Shown: positions 36,032-44,781 of the stretch, one piece after another
Position numbering within the stretch: position 1 is the first letter of the stretch
How the letters are laid out: each line of letters opens with the position of its first letter
Assembly: GCA_965223405.1 (NCBI GenBank)
Contig: CBDCWO010000006.1
Location: 5,270,001 to 5,334,000, forward strand
Source of the DNA: CBDCWO01 sp965223405
GTDB taxonomy: Bacteria > Bacteroidota > Bacteroidia > Chitinophagales > Saprospiraceae
DNA length: 64,000 nucleotides
Direction of reading: 5' to 3'
Notes under the pieces: model-generated
Databases searched by the model: none
What the model saw: the letters and a program-made list of their open reading frames with translations, nothing else
What the model was told of the DNA's origin: nothing
Position numbers and translations under genes: made by a program

Positions 36032-38578
36032 ATGACACGGATATTAACGATCCTTCCATTATTATTTCTATTCTTTGTCCAAAGCGGAATCGCACAAGAT
36101 TGTAGAGTAGAAATAACGAGGGCCACCAACGATGCAAACCAACCAATCTTAATAGCCAATACCATCACTACTAGCACCCAACCAGTTTCCTATAAATGGT
36201 CAAACGGTGCCACTACAAGATCAATTCGAATTGGGGATGCACTTCGATATTGTGTAGAAGTACTGACCGCTGATTCTTGCCGTGCTAAAGATTGTATTGA
36301 ATTGCCTTCTCCTTCTTTATGTAAAGTAGAAATCTCCAGAGAGTTGGTAAATGCAGGAGTAAAATTAACCGCCCATTTTAAGCCTGCCGATGGAGTAGAA
36401 GAATGGAAATGGAGCAATGGTTCTACTGATCGATCAATCATTGTCAATGAATCTGATGAATACTGTGTTAAAGCACGTTTTAAAGGCGGATGTACTGATA
36501 GGGCATGTATCGATGTAAAAATTGACAGAAGATGTGATGTTAAAATCAAAAGGAAATTGGTGGATGGTGGTATTCAACTGACAGCTCATGCGATACCGGA
36601 GGGGCATGCCACAACTATCAGATGGAGTACCGGAGAAACGACCAGAACTATTGTTGTTCAAAAGCCCGGTGAATATTGTGCTAAGGTGACTTTTGACAAC
36701 GAATGTACAGCCTCCGCTTGCATTAACATTGAATCCGATAAGCGCTGTTCGGTAGAAATCAGTCGTAAGCAGGTAGATGGTGATATCCAATTGACTGCTC
36801 ATGTCAAGCCGGCGGATCAACTGGCATCGCTTAAGTGGTCTACCGGAGATACGACCCGGTCCATTATTGTCACTGAGCGCGGTAAATACTGTGTCGGTGC
36901 AAGATTCGCCAATGATTGTTCAGCGGAAAAATGTGTGGTGATTGGTGAAGACAAACGTTGTTCCGTAGAGATTAGTCGTAAGCAGGTAGATGGCGGCATC
37001 CAACTGACCGCTCACGTCAAACCGGCGGATCAACTGGTATCGCTGAAATGGTCCACTGGAGATACGACCCGGTCCATTATTGTCACTGAGCGCGGTAAAT
37101 ACTGTGTCGGTGCAAGATTCGCCAATGATTGTTCAGCGGAAAAATGTGTGGTGATCGGTGAGGATAAACGTTGCGCCGTAGAAATCAGTCGTAAGCAGGT
37201 AGATGGTGGCATCCAACTGACTGCTCATGTCAAGCCGGCGGATCAATTGGTATCGCTTAAATGGTCTACTGGCGATACGACCCGGTCGATTATTGTCACA
37301 GAACGTGGTAAATACTGTGTAGGCGCAAGATTTGCCAATGATTGTTCGGCGGAAGAATGTGTCGTGATCGGTGATGATAAGCGTTGTGCCGTAGAAATCA
37401 GTCGTAAGCAGATAGATGGTGGCATTCAACTGACCGCTCACGTCAAGCCGGCGGATCAATTGGTATCACTTAAATGGTCTACTGGCGATACAACCCGGTC
37501 GATTATAGTCACTGAGCGTGGTAAATACTGTGTAGGCGCAAGATTTGCCAATGATTGTTCAGCTGAAAAATGTATAGCGATTGGAATAGATCAGGACTGC
37601 AAAGTAGAAATTGTCCGGGAACTTAAAGCTGCTGGAATACTTCTGATTGCCAAGACCAGACCAAATGATCTGGTAAGGAAGATTATCTGGAATACCGGCG
37701 ATACTACTCAAAGGATATTGGTTACAGAGTCTGGGGAATATTGTGTGGAAGTGATTTTTGCAAATCAATGTCGAGCAAAAGATTGTATAAAGGTAGACTT
37801 GGAAAACGCATGCAGGATCAAGATCTCAAGAATGGCTGCTGATTCCGGTATTATTCTAAAAGCCCATGTATTTCCCAACAGTGTTACCTATCTGGAGTGG
37901 AGTACGGGAGATACCACACGTCAGATCGTGGTTACTGAACCCGGTGAATATTGCGTGAAAGCCCAATTTGCCAATGGATGCTCTGCCAAGGAATGTGTAA
38001 AAGTAAGTCTAACGGACTGTAAAGTAAAAATCAGAAAAACGAGTTCGGGAAATTTACATGCAGTAACCCGAGGACCCGGTCCCTTTGAATTTCTGTGGAA
38101 TACCGGTGAAACCACCAGAAGTATCCACGTCACAGATTCGGGAGAATATTGTGTAACTGTAGTTAACGGTGTTGGCTGTACTGCTACAGCATGTGTCCTT
38201 TGGAATGGAATCAGTCCTTCAGTAAGTTTGTCAAAACCAACACTTTCTGCAGGAAAATCTTTAACAGCTGCCGGAATTAATAAATACAAATCTGGGAAAA
38301 ATGCGCTATCTCTAAGAACCACAGCCCTGGCTTTGAATAGACTATATCCCAATCCGGTAGATCAACAAATGACCTATGAAATAGATATTATCCGGGAGGG
38401 AAAATTCTATCTATTGGTAGAAAATCTTGCTGGCCAACGAATTTTGAACGAGCAAATTACCTTGTCTAAAGGCATACAAAAAGGAACAGTAATTGTACAA
38501 CAATTTCCACCGGGATTGTATATCTTTAAGATAGGTTCTGATTATGAATGGGTTACGATGAAGTTTATTAAGAAATAA
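36032..38578 (+). CDS. T9SS-exported protein with ten SprB-like cysteine-rich repeats
   Basis: The 848 aa product has a signal peptide (about 1-21), then ten tandem units of about 70 residues (about 23-730). Each unit has the pattern Cys-x-V/I-x-I, W-S/N-x-G-x-T-T-R-x-I, Y-C, then two more Cys around 'ANDCSAEKC'. The core WSTGDTTRSIIV followed by GKYCV resembles SprB-type adhesin repeats of gliding bacteria, with four Cys per unit suggesting disulfides. Units 4-7 are nearly identical in DNA. The last roughly 80 residues are a T9SS sorting domain (LYPNPVDQQMTYEIDI, LVENLAGQRILN, FPPGLYIFKIG). It is probably a surface adhesin or filament, and the first gene of the sigma-factor cassette. Confidence 0.85.
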   Translation: MTRILTILPLLFLFFVQSGIAQDCRVEITRATNDANQPILIANTITTSTQPVSYKWSNGATTRSIRIGDALRYCVEVLTADSCRAKDCIELPSPSLCKVEISRELVNAGVKLTAHFKPADGVEEWKWSNGSTDRSIIVNESDEYCVKARFKGGCTDRACIDVKIDRRCDVKIKRKLVDGGIQLTAHAIPEGHATTIRWSTGETTRTIVVQKPGEYCAKVTFDNECTASACINIESDKRCSVEISRKQVDGDIQLTAHVKPADQLASLKWSTGDTTRSIIVTERGKYCVGARFANDCSAEKCVVIGEDKRCSVEISRKQVDGGIQLTAHVKPADQLVSLKWSTGDTTRSIIVTERGKYCVGARFANDCSAEKCVVIGEDKRCAVEISRKQVDGGIQLTAHVKPADQLVSLKWSTGDTTRSIIVTERGKYCVGARFANDCSAEECVVIGDDKRCAVEISRKQIDGGIQLTAHVKPADQLVSLKWSTGDTTRSIIVTERGKYCVGARFANDCSAEKCIAIGIDQDCKVEIVRELKAAGILLIAKTRPNDLVRKIIWNTGDTTQRILVTESGEYCVEVIFANQCRAKDCIKVDLENACRIKISRMAADSGIILKAHVFPNSVTYLEWSTGDTTRQIVVTEPGEYCVKAQFANGCSAKECVKVSLTDCKVKIRKTSSGNLHAVTRGPGPFEFLWNTGETTRSIHVTDSGEYCVTVVNGVGCTATACVLWNGISPSVSLSKPTLSAGKSLTAAGINKYKSGKNALSLRTTALALNRLYPNPVDQQMTYEIDIIREGKFYLLVENLAGQRILNEQITLSKGIQKGTVIVQQFPPGLYIFKIGSDYEWVTMKFIKK
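36737..37588 (+). repeat. Four near-identical 213-bp coding repeats
   Basis: Units start at 36737, 36950, 37163 and 37376, exactly 213 bp apart. They encode 71-residue modules differing at only a few positions, for example ACCTGG versus ACCAGT-type synonymous changes and V-to-I in KQVDGG. The outer units of the protein are far more diverged. Confidence 0.9.
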
Positions 38579-38589
38579 AAATGGATTAG

Positions 38590-38654
38590 AACTGTGGCGT
38601 CAGTCTACAACATAGGATTATTAAAGAGCTTTACCGATTGTTAACGCCACAGTT
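38590..38654 (+). terminator. Inverted repeat with 11-bp arms, possible attenuator between adhesin and sigma factor
   Basis: AACTGTGGCGT (38590-38600) and ACGCCACAGTT (38644-38654) are perfect arms separated by 43 bp, followed by TCTTTACT. It lies between the repeat protein's stop and the sigma factor's ATG (38673). The long loop and weak T tract make it an uncertain terminator. It may reduce read-through from the adhesin gene. Confidence 0.45.
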
Positions 38655-38672
38655 TCTTTACTAAAAAGTGTA

Positions 38673-39251
38673 ATGATTAGTAAGGATTTGATAAAGGATT
38701 GTCGGGCTGGGCACCAGGTTGCCCAGTTTCGCCTTTATAAAATCTGCTATAGTACCCTGATGAATGTTACAAGCCGATATATCAAAGACCGCGATGAGGC
38801 TGTCGATTTAATCAACCTTGGCTTTTATAAAGTTTTAACGGGATTAAAAAAATACAATTCAGACAAGCCTTTCGATGCCTGGATACGCCGCGTAATGATT
38901 AATACCATTATCGATCAATATCGCAAGAATAAAAAATATCGCGAATCTACTCAGCTTATTGATCAAAGTGAGTTGGGTATCGAACTTGGTTCTGCAGAAT
39001 TCAATCAGGCAGCATTAGAACTGGATGCCGATCAACTCAGAAAATTTATTCATGAATTACCGGACATGCATAATCAGGTATTTAATCTATATGCTATCGA
39101 TGGACATACGCACCAGGAGATCAGCAAAATGCTGGAAATTCCAGTAGGCACCTCGAAATGGTATTTGAATCAAGCCAGAAAATCTTTACAAGAAATGGTA
39201 AAGAAATCTTTGAACCAATTTAATCAAAATATTAAAGTACGTATTTCTTAA
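38673..39251 (+). CDS. ECF-type RNA polymerase sigma factor
   Basis: The 192 aa product has a sigma-2 region (YIKDRDEAVDLINLGFYKVL, KPFDAWIRRVMINTIIDQYR) that binds core polymerase and melts the -10. It has a sigma-4 region (LPDMHNQVFNLYAIDGHTHQ, EISKMLEIPVGTSKWYLNQARKS) with the helix-turn-helix for the -35. There is no sigma-3, so it is an ECF sigma. It is followed at 12 bp by a membrane protein in the anti-sigma position and preceded by the repeat adhesin. It probably controls this cassette or other envelope genes; the target promoters are unknown. Confidence 0.93.
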   Translation: MISKDLIKDCRAGHQVAQFRLYKICYSTLMNVTSRYIKDRDEAVDLINLGFYKVLTGLKKYNSDKPFDAWIRRVMINTIIDQYRKNKKYRESTQLIDQSELGIELGSAEFNQAALELDADQLRKFIHELPDMHNQVFNLYAIDGHTHQEISKMLEIPVGTSKWYLNQARKSLQEMVKKSLNQFNQNIKVRIS

Positions 39252-39263
39252 ATCGATCTTATT

Positions 39264-40598
39264 ATGAAAAAAGAAATACCAAATATTGACCAATTATTCA
39301 AGCAGAAGTTGGATTCCCAGCGGTTCCAGATGCAATCGGCCGACTGGGAGAAAGCGATGCACCTTATTAAAGAAAAGGAAAGTAATAAGAAGAGAATGAT
39401 TTGGTGGCGGAGTGTTGGAGTGGTTGTAATTTTACTTATGTCGCTTGGACTTACCTGGATCCTGTTTAGTCCCAGTTTGGCTGAATTCGGCCGCCAGGAA
39501 ATGGACGATTCAGTACCGGATAGGATGGTTTCAAATACGACCAATTTACCCACAAATGATCAGCATAAATCGGACGAACCAAGGGCAAAGTCAAGTGAAG
39601 AAAATCGTACACATTTAGAAACAGATTTAGAAAAAATTCCTTTTGAACCTGTAGCTACGAAATCACAGTCTGCAACAACCACAGGAATAGATGATTTTGA
39701 AGGCTCATTACAAAAGGATGTATTAAATCAAGAAAGTACGAAACCCAAACATCCAGGGTCAGCATTGATCAACAATTTACCAAGTGAATCGAAATTGGTT
39801 CAGGTACAATCCAATGCTACAATATCCGGGAACTCAGAACATAGTATTGATAAAAATCTTGCTCTATTACCCAGGTGGGATCATGCAAATCTTTATTCCA
39901 ATCAAGTTAATCTTTTCACAACGAATACATTTTCCAGTTTGCCGACCAATTCGGATGAAGATTTTGTACCCAGGTTTTACTTAGGAATGAATTTGGAGAG
40001 TAAATTTAATTTACTGGAATCGGGAGAATCATTTTGGGCGGGCTTTGGAATTGGTTTGCTGGGTAGATACAAGTTTACTCCTCGTTGGTCCTTTGATTTG
40101 GGCGTACTCTACGAACAACGGACTTCACATAGTCTTTATTCGGAGCTGCAAGAAGAAATTATTTATGATTTTGGCGTGGCCAACAAGTTTTATGGTATGC
40201 ATGCGCAATCGTTGCATCAAATTGGATTACCGCTCATGTTAAACCGGCATGTAGGTGATCATGTCCTACAGGCAGGATATGTTGGAGGCTATCTTTTGGG
40301 TGTGCAGGGAGATGTAGAAGAGGTGTCCCTGATGCCCAGCAATAGTCCATTGAGAAGTCGGAAGGTAAACGAAGTGGTGGAAAGAATTCGGAAAGGATGG
40401 ATTGATATCTCGCCATTTTCCAGTTGGTCTCATAATTTGGTCGTTGGATATCAATATCAGATCAGCAATGGATTTTACACCGGTATTAAATTGAACTACC
40501 GGCCGGGGAAGATACTGGCAGATGCTCCACAGGATCTACAAAATCGTCCGTATAGCAAATTCTACCTAGGAGTTAACCTTCACCTAATTATCGAATAA
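39264..40598 (+). CDS. Membrane-anchored anti-sigma-position protein with beta-barrel-like C-terminus
   Basis: The 444 aa product has an N-terminal cytoplasmic stretch of about 45 residues with QSADWEKAMHLIKEKESNKK. One membrane helix follows (SVGVVVILLMSLGLTWILF, about 50-68). A Ser/Thr/Asn-rich linker spans about 80-225. The C-terminal part of about 215 residues (RFYLGMNLESKFNL, GFGIGLLGRYKFTPRWSFDLGVLYE, SHNLVVGYQYQIS, GIKLNYRPG, YLGVNLHLIIE) has alternating strands like a small outer-membrane beta-barrel domain. The position directly after an ECF sigma and the short cytoplasmic head suggest an anti-sigma factor whose periplasmic tail senses or enters the outer membrane. This is inference; no zinc-binding anti-sigma motif is present. 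Confidence 0.7.
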   Translation: MKKEIPNIDQLFKQKLDSQRFQMQSADWEKAMHLIKEKESNKKRMIWWRSVGVVVILLMSLGLTWILFSPSLAEFGRQEMDDSVPDRMVSNTTNLPTNDQHKSDEPRAKSSEENRTHLETDLEKIPFEPVATKSQSATTTGIDDFEGSLQKDVLNQESTKPKHPGSALINNLPSESKLVQVQSNATISGNSEHSIDKNLALLPRWDHANLYSNQVNLFTTNTFSSLPTNSDEDFVPRFYLGMNLESKFNLLESGESFWAGFGIGLLGRYKFTPRWSFDLGVLYEQRTSHSLYSELQEEIIYDFGVANKFYGMHAQSLHQIGLPLMLNRHVGDHVLQAGYVGGYLLGVQGDVEEVSLMPSNSPLRSRKVNEVVERIRKGWIDISPFSSWSHNLVVGYQYQISNGFYTGIKLNYRPGKILADAPQDLQNRPYSKFYLGVNLHLIIE

Positions 40599-40600
40599 TC

Positions 40601-41719
40601 ATGAAAAAAGCGATTATATATCATTTTATAGTTATTTCCGCTTTCTGGTTCGTGGGATGTCAAACCCTTGAGTTTCCCGAACCCGTTAATGATCAACCCA
40701 AGTTTTACTTTAAAGGAAATATAGATGGTCAGCCAATTGATTGGAATGCCGGAAATAATAATTATTACATGTTTAGTAAGGTAGAAAAAGATGTTCAGAA
40801 CAATGTTTCAGTGTTTACCGGCCATTTGAAAGAGCAAAGTTGTAACCAGAATGTCGAATGCGCCAATTCCATTTTACTAAGAGTGCGTAATTCGGATATT
40901 GGAACTCCTACTGCGAATACATTGGAGACAGGGAGCAGAGAATTTGTAGAAGCTGAGGTCAAGGATTCATTTGAAGTCACTTATACAAGTGTAAGTGAAT
41001 GTAGGGATAAACAGGAAGTCCATTGGGTAATTAATGATCAAAAGTATGCCGGCAAGACGGTGACCACGGTATTTGCAAAGGGCCAGAACGTAAAAACCAA
41101 GTTAACTTCTGAAATGCAAGGAGTAACTATTATGGTTGAACAAATGACCCCTATCATCAGTAATGATGAGCGATGCTTGTTTAATATAAGTGTAAAGAAG
41201 GTTAATAGAAACTATGTGATTCAGGTGAAGCCAGAAAAATCAGTTGATGTTAAAGCTACCTGGAAATGGAATCAGGGCACCCAGGTCTCAAGTGATGTGG
41301 TAGAGTTAGCCAACCCATCCGGCAGGATTACAGGAGAATTGACATTAGGAGACCGCTGTCATGCTACAGTCGCCATTTTGTTGGACCCAAATAAATTACC
41401 GGAGAATTTCAGATGTTCCTTCGCCTTAAAATACCAGTTAACCCGGTTAAAGCCACATCCCAATCCCACTCAGCGTAAAAGAGTGGAGGTGATTTATTTT
41501 GATCAAAACGCTGTTGCCTATTCTAGTCGCTTCGCTCTGCAAGACCGATCGCAACTTTTCAAAATTGAACAGGTTGAAGACTTCATCAACAATGATCGGG
41601 ATGAAAAAACAAAGCGAGTGAAGTTTACGTTGAACTGTCGCTTAAAAAATGAAAAGGAAAACCGGGTCATTGCCATTGAAAATGCTACTGGGGTATTTGC
41701 AGTTGCTTTGCCTCAATAA
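40601..41719 (+). CDS. Lipoprotein of the sigma-factor cassette, with one divergent repeat-like module
   Basis: The 372 aa product has a lipoprotein signal (FWFVGC; Cys near 20). Residues about 30-125 (FYFKGNIDGQPIDWNAGNNN and onward) look like a small beta domain. Residues about 195-245 start with a Cys, 'CLFNISVKKVNRNYVIQVKP', then 'WKWNQGTQVSSDVVEL'. They follow the order of the adhesin repeat: Cys-x-x-x-I, V-x-V/A-K-P, W-x-x-G. It begins 2 bp after the anti-sigma-position gene, so both are co-translated. It may hold or sense the adhesin at the outer membrane. The repeat relationship is weak in sequence and marked as inference. Confidence 0.65.
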   Translation: MKKAIIYHFIVISAFWFVGCQTLEFPEPVNDQPKFYFKGNIDGQPIDWNAGNNNYYMFSKVEKDVQNNVSVFTGHLKEQSCNQNVECANSILLRVRNSDIGTPTANTLETGSREFVEAEVKDSFEVTYTSVSECRDKQEVHWVINDQKYAGKTVTTVFAKGQNVKTKLTSEMQGVTIMVEQMTPIISNDERCLFNISVKKVNRNYVIQVKPEKSVDVKATWKWNQGTQVSSDVVELANPSGRITGELTLGDRCHATVAILLDPNKLPENFRCSFALKYQLTRLKPHPNPTQRKRVEVIYFDQNAVAYSSRFALQDRSQLFKIEQVEDFINNDRDEKTKRVKFTLNCRLKNEKENRVIAIENATGVFAVALPQ

Positions 41720-41775
41720 CTTCCGGTATAGGAATACAAACGACGAGTTATTCGATAACCTCGAATTCGAATCAT

Positions 41776-44136
41776 TTATTCTGTACGCAATACGTTAACC
41801 GGATTGGTTGTAGCCGCCTTCCAACTTTGCCAACTGGTGGTCATCAGCGCGATAATCAAAGCCAGTATCCCAGCCAGGATAAAGTTTTTCCAATCCTGAC
41901 TTATACGGTAGGCAAAATTTTCCAGCCACCGATCCATAGCCAAATACGCTAGGGGGCAAGCCACCATGTAAGCAATGATTACCCATTTCACAAAATCTTT
42001 ATTGAGAAGTGACATGATTTCCCATTCTTTGGCGCCACTTACTTTGCGAATCCCAATCTCCTTGATACGTCGTTGTATCGAAAACAAACTCAGAGCGAAC
42101 AAACCTGCTAATGAGATAATGATGGTCAAGATTGCAGCAATAGAAATCAACTTTTGAAAACTGGCTTCCGATTTATAGATTTGAGTAAATTCCTCATCCA
42201 AAAAAGAAAACTCGAAGGGTTCATTGCGACTTACTTCTTTCCATTCCGACTCAATATTTCGAATTACCTCCTGTAGTGAACCTGCAGCTAACTTGATCAT
42301 CATATAATCATAACGATTGTTCCAGGGTTGGTTGGTAAGAATCAGAGGCTTAACTTGGTTGTGTAGGGAAGCAAAGTTAAAGTCCTTGACGACACCGATT
42401 ATCTGATGTTTACCATTCCTGGTAATGGTCTTACCTAACGGATTCTGCCAACCATATACCTGTATAAAAGATTCATTGACCAAGTATTGATCGTTATCCG
42501 TTGATTTATCTGGGGAGAAATTCTCTCCCAGCAAGAGATCAACATCCATCAGGTTTAAGAACTCTTCGTCCACATCCACTACATTGATTATTTCCGGTGA
42601 ATCCGATCCCTCCAGGAGGTATCCGTTGCTGGTAAAACCGGAATTAGGTACTTCGGAAGAACATGATATACTTTCCACTTTGGGAAGATCCCTTAATTCT
42701 TCTTTTAGCAACGTTGCTTTCTCTTGAAGATTAGCGGTAGATAATGGAACAACCATGACATTTTCTTTATCATAACCGGTATCAAAGTCTAGCAAAAAGC
42801 GATTTTGTTGATTGATTGTAAGGATAGAAATAATCAGGGTAATCGAAATTAGAAATTGAAAAATAACCATACCATTGCGGATTCCAAAGCGAGATTTACC
42901 GGGAGTAACCGCTTTTTTTAAGGAATGGACAGGCTGCAAATTGGTAAAAAACAGGATGGGCAAAATACATGCTACCAGTATAATTAGGCCTAAAAAGAGC
43001 ATACCTATACCAACTGTGGTCCAATTGAAAACAATATCTAAATTGATTTCTTTGCCAATCAGCGTTTCAAAAAGTGGGTAAATAAGCAGAATCAATGCAC
43101 ACGCGGCTCCTAACGCAATCAGAATAAGCACGGTCAGTTCGGTAACAATATTTTTGATCAGAACCGTTCGACTGGCTCCCACGATCTTGAGGATACTGTA
43201 GTTTTTTACCCGACGAACTGAATCGGCAATTGTCAGATTGATAAAGTTGATCAGGGCAATGGCCAGTAAAAGCAATCCGATTCCGGAAAAGATCCAAAGG
43301 TTTCTCTTCAAATACGAGGAATATTGGTTATGGTTCAGGTGTATTTTAGGAAATGATTGTAGAACCAATTCATCTTTCAGATGGTACTCGGCATAATCGG
43401 CATTGAGGTATTTCCACATAAAGGGTTCAAATTCGGCCTGAAGATTGGCTATTGACGCATTATCAGTAACTTTTATATAATGGGTATATTGGTTTCCGCC
43501 GTTCCACCCCATGTATACCCCGGACTCTTTATGTCTGCTGGCGAAAGAAACCAGCATATTAAATCGGATATGCGAATTGGCCGGAGGATCTTCTACAATT
43601 CCGGTAATTGTATAAGGAGTCTTATTATTCAGATGGATAAGCTCACCCAGTGGATTCTTACTTCCAAACAACCTGGAGGCCACGCTTTTGGTCAGCACGA
43701 TACTAAATGGAGCTGCCAGTACCTCTTTGGGATCCCCGGTAAGGAGCTCAAAAGAGAAAAAGGTAAAAAAGGTGGAATCGGTATAAATGTAATCTTCGAT
43801 TTTAAATGGCTCATTTTGTACATAAAAATAATCGGTATTCGGGATCGAAATCCTAACATAACTCTCTATGCCGGGCAGATCCTGGTACATGGCCTGGGCG
43901 AGGGGAGAGGTATATACATAGGACTCACGCTCGAATTGATTTTCCCGGTATTCATTAATGGCAACCCGGTATATATTCCCTTGATCATCATGGAATTTAT
44001 CATAGTTTACCTCGTGTATTACATAAATGGCAATCAGGCCAACTGCACCTAGGCCCACAGCCAGGCTGGTCAAATTAATAGAAGTGATCATTTTGGATTT
44101 AGCCAGATTTCGGATGATGAATTTTAAAGTTTTCAT
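41776..44136 (-). CDS. MacB/FtsX-type ABC transporter permease 1 (double length)
   Basis: The 786 aa product has two MacB-PCD plus FtsX halves. There is a first helix near 20-40, a periplasmic domain about 45-275, three helices about 285-420, a linker ending in KKAVTPGKSRFGIRNGMVIF, a second first-type helix near 435, a second periplasmic domain about 455-650 (DLPKVESISCSSEVPNSGFT, KDFNFASLHNQVKPLIL), and three last helices. The family moves or pulls on envelope substrates with a separate ATPase. It is the most distal gene of the array, and its C-terminus (ATTNPVNVLRTE) differs from the shared ending of the other five. It is therefore the one that has escaped 3'-end homogenisation. Confidence 0.88.
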   Translation of the reverse strand: MKTLKFIIRNLAKSKMITSINLTSLAVGLGAVGLIAIYVIHEVNYDKFHDDQGNIYRVAINEYRENQFERESYVYTSPLAQAMYQDLPGIESYVRISIPNTDYFYVQNEPFKIEDYIYTDSTFFTFFSFELLTGDPKEVLAAPFSIVLTKSVASRLFGSKNPLGELIHLNNKTPYTITGIVEDPPANSHIRFNMLVSFASRHKESGVYMGWNGGNQYTHYIKVTDNASIANLQAEFEPFMWKYLNADYAEYHLKDELVLQSFPKIHLNHNQYSSYLKRNLWIFSGIGLLLLAIALINFINLTIADSVRRVKNYSILKIVGASRTVLIKNIVTELTVLILIALGAACALILLIYPLFETLIGKEINLDIVFNWTTVGIGMLFLGLIILVACILPILFFTNLQPVHSLKKAVTPGKSRFGIRNGMVIFQFLISITLIISILTINQQNRFLLDFDTGYDKENVMVVPLSTANLQEKATLLKEELRDLPKVESISCSSEVPNSGFTSNGYLLEGSDSPEIINVVDVDEEFLNLMDVDLLLGENFSPDKSTDNDQYLVNESFIQVYGWQNPLGKTITRNGKHQIIGVVKDFNFASLHNQVKPLILTNQPWNNRYDYMMIKLAAGSLQEVIRNIESEWKEVSRNEPFEFSFLDEEFTQIYKSEASFQKLISIAAILTIIISLAGLFALSLFSIQRRIKEIGIRKVSGAKEWEIMSLLNKDFVKWVIIAYMVACPLAYLAMDRWLENFAYRISQDWKNFILAGILALIIALMTTSWQSWKAATTNPVNVLRTE

Positions 44137-44217
44137 TTGGTTGTATTTTAGTCGGAATTAGTTATATTTTATTCTGCATGTCTTTGTTCCAATCTGTATT
44201 CCCGTCTCCGTGTAAAT

Positions 44218-44264
44218 GTCAGAATCAGGATTTACAGGATTAAAGGATTAGCAGGATTTTTGAC
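44218..44264. repeat. GGATT-rich repeat motif, copy downstream of the GxxExxY gene
   Basis: The motif is GTCAGAATCAGG, then ATTTACAGGATTAAAGGATTA, then GCAGGATTTTTGAC. A second copy at 44807-44855 lies on the other side of the GxxExxY gene in the same orientation. Further copies recur through the permease spacers. Confidence 0.8.
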
Positions 44265-44317
44265 ATTTAAAAGTCGAGATTATGTTAAAATAGTCTTCGA
44301 TATTGGAATAACTAGGA

Positions 44318-44695
44318 TTAATGTTTTCTAAATAGTCTTTTTACTTCCAGGCTTCTTGAGCCAAAATTTATTAACAGACCTTTGTCTATTTTATAAGCTG
44401 TCAGATAATTCAATGCCTGTGCCAGGTGAACATCGTCTAGTTCAACTAAAGCTTTTATCTCAACCATTACCTTTTCTTCAATGATGAAGTCCGCCCTTCT
44501 GGTTCCTACTTCAATATTGTCGAAAAAAATGGGCATTTCTTGCTCCCTAACGAATGTCAATTCGGCCTTTCCTAACTCAATTGCCAAGCATCGCTGGTAT
44601 ATCACTTCTTGAAACCCATTGCCAAGTGTACTGTGGACCTTCATCGCACATCCGATAATTTTATAGGTCAATTCGTCATCGATTTTTTTCTTCAT
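44318..44695 (-). CDS. GxxExxY family protein
   Basis: The 125 aa product (ATG at 44693-44695) has the family's name-giving motif in LGNGFQEVIYQRCLAIEL. A PD-(D/E)XK-like core follows: RRADFIIEEKVMVEIKAL with Asp, Glu and Lys in order, then DVHLAQALNYLTAYKIDKGL and LINFGSRSLEVKR. The family is nuclease-like by fold, and its function is not established to my knowledge. It sits alone inside repeat DNA between two permeases and is flanked on both sides by the GGATT-rich motif. That suggests it belongs to the repeat and not to the transporter. Confidence 0.88.
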   Translation of the reverse strand: MKKKIDDELTYKIIGCAMKVHSTLGNGFQEVIYQRCLAIELGKAELTFVREQEMPIFFDNIEVGTRRADFIIEEKVMVEIKALVELDDVHLAQALNYLTAYKIDKGLLINFGSRSLEVKRLFRKH

Positions 44696-44781
44696 CAATT
44701 TCAGTAATATTTTATTCTGTATGTCTTACATTCAATCTGTATTTTCGCCTCCCCTCCTTCGTAAAACTTCGGCGGGCAAAG

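Noticed and set aside
36190..37459. Repeated minus-strand ORFs of 60-128 codons inside the adhesin gene
   Set aside because: They are antisense shadows of the 213-bp coding repeats.
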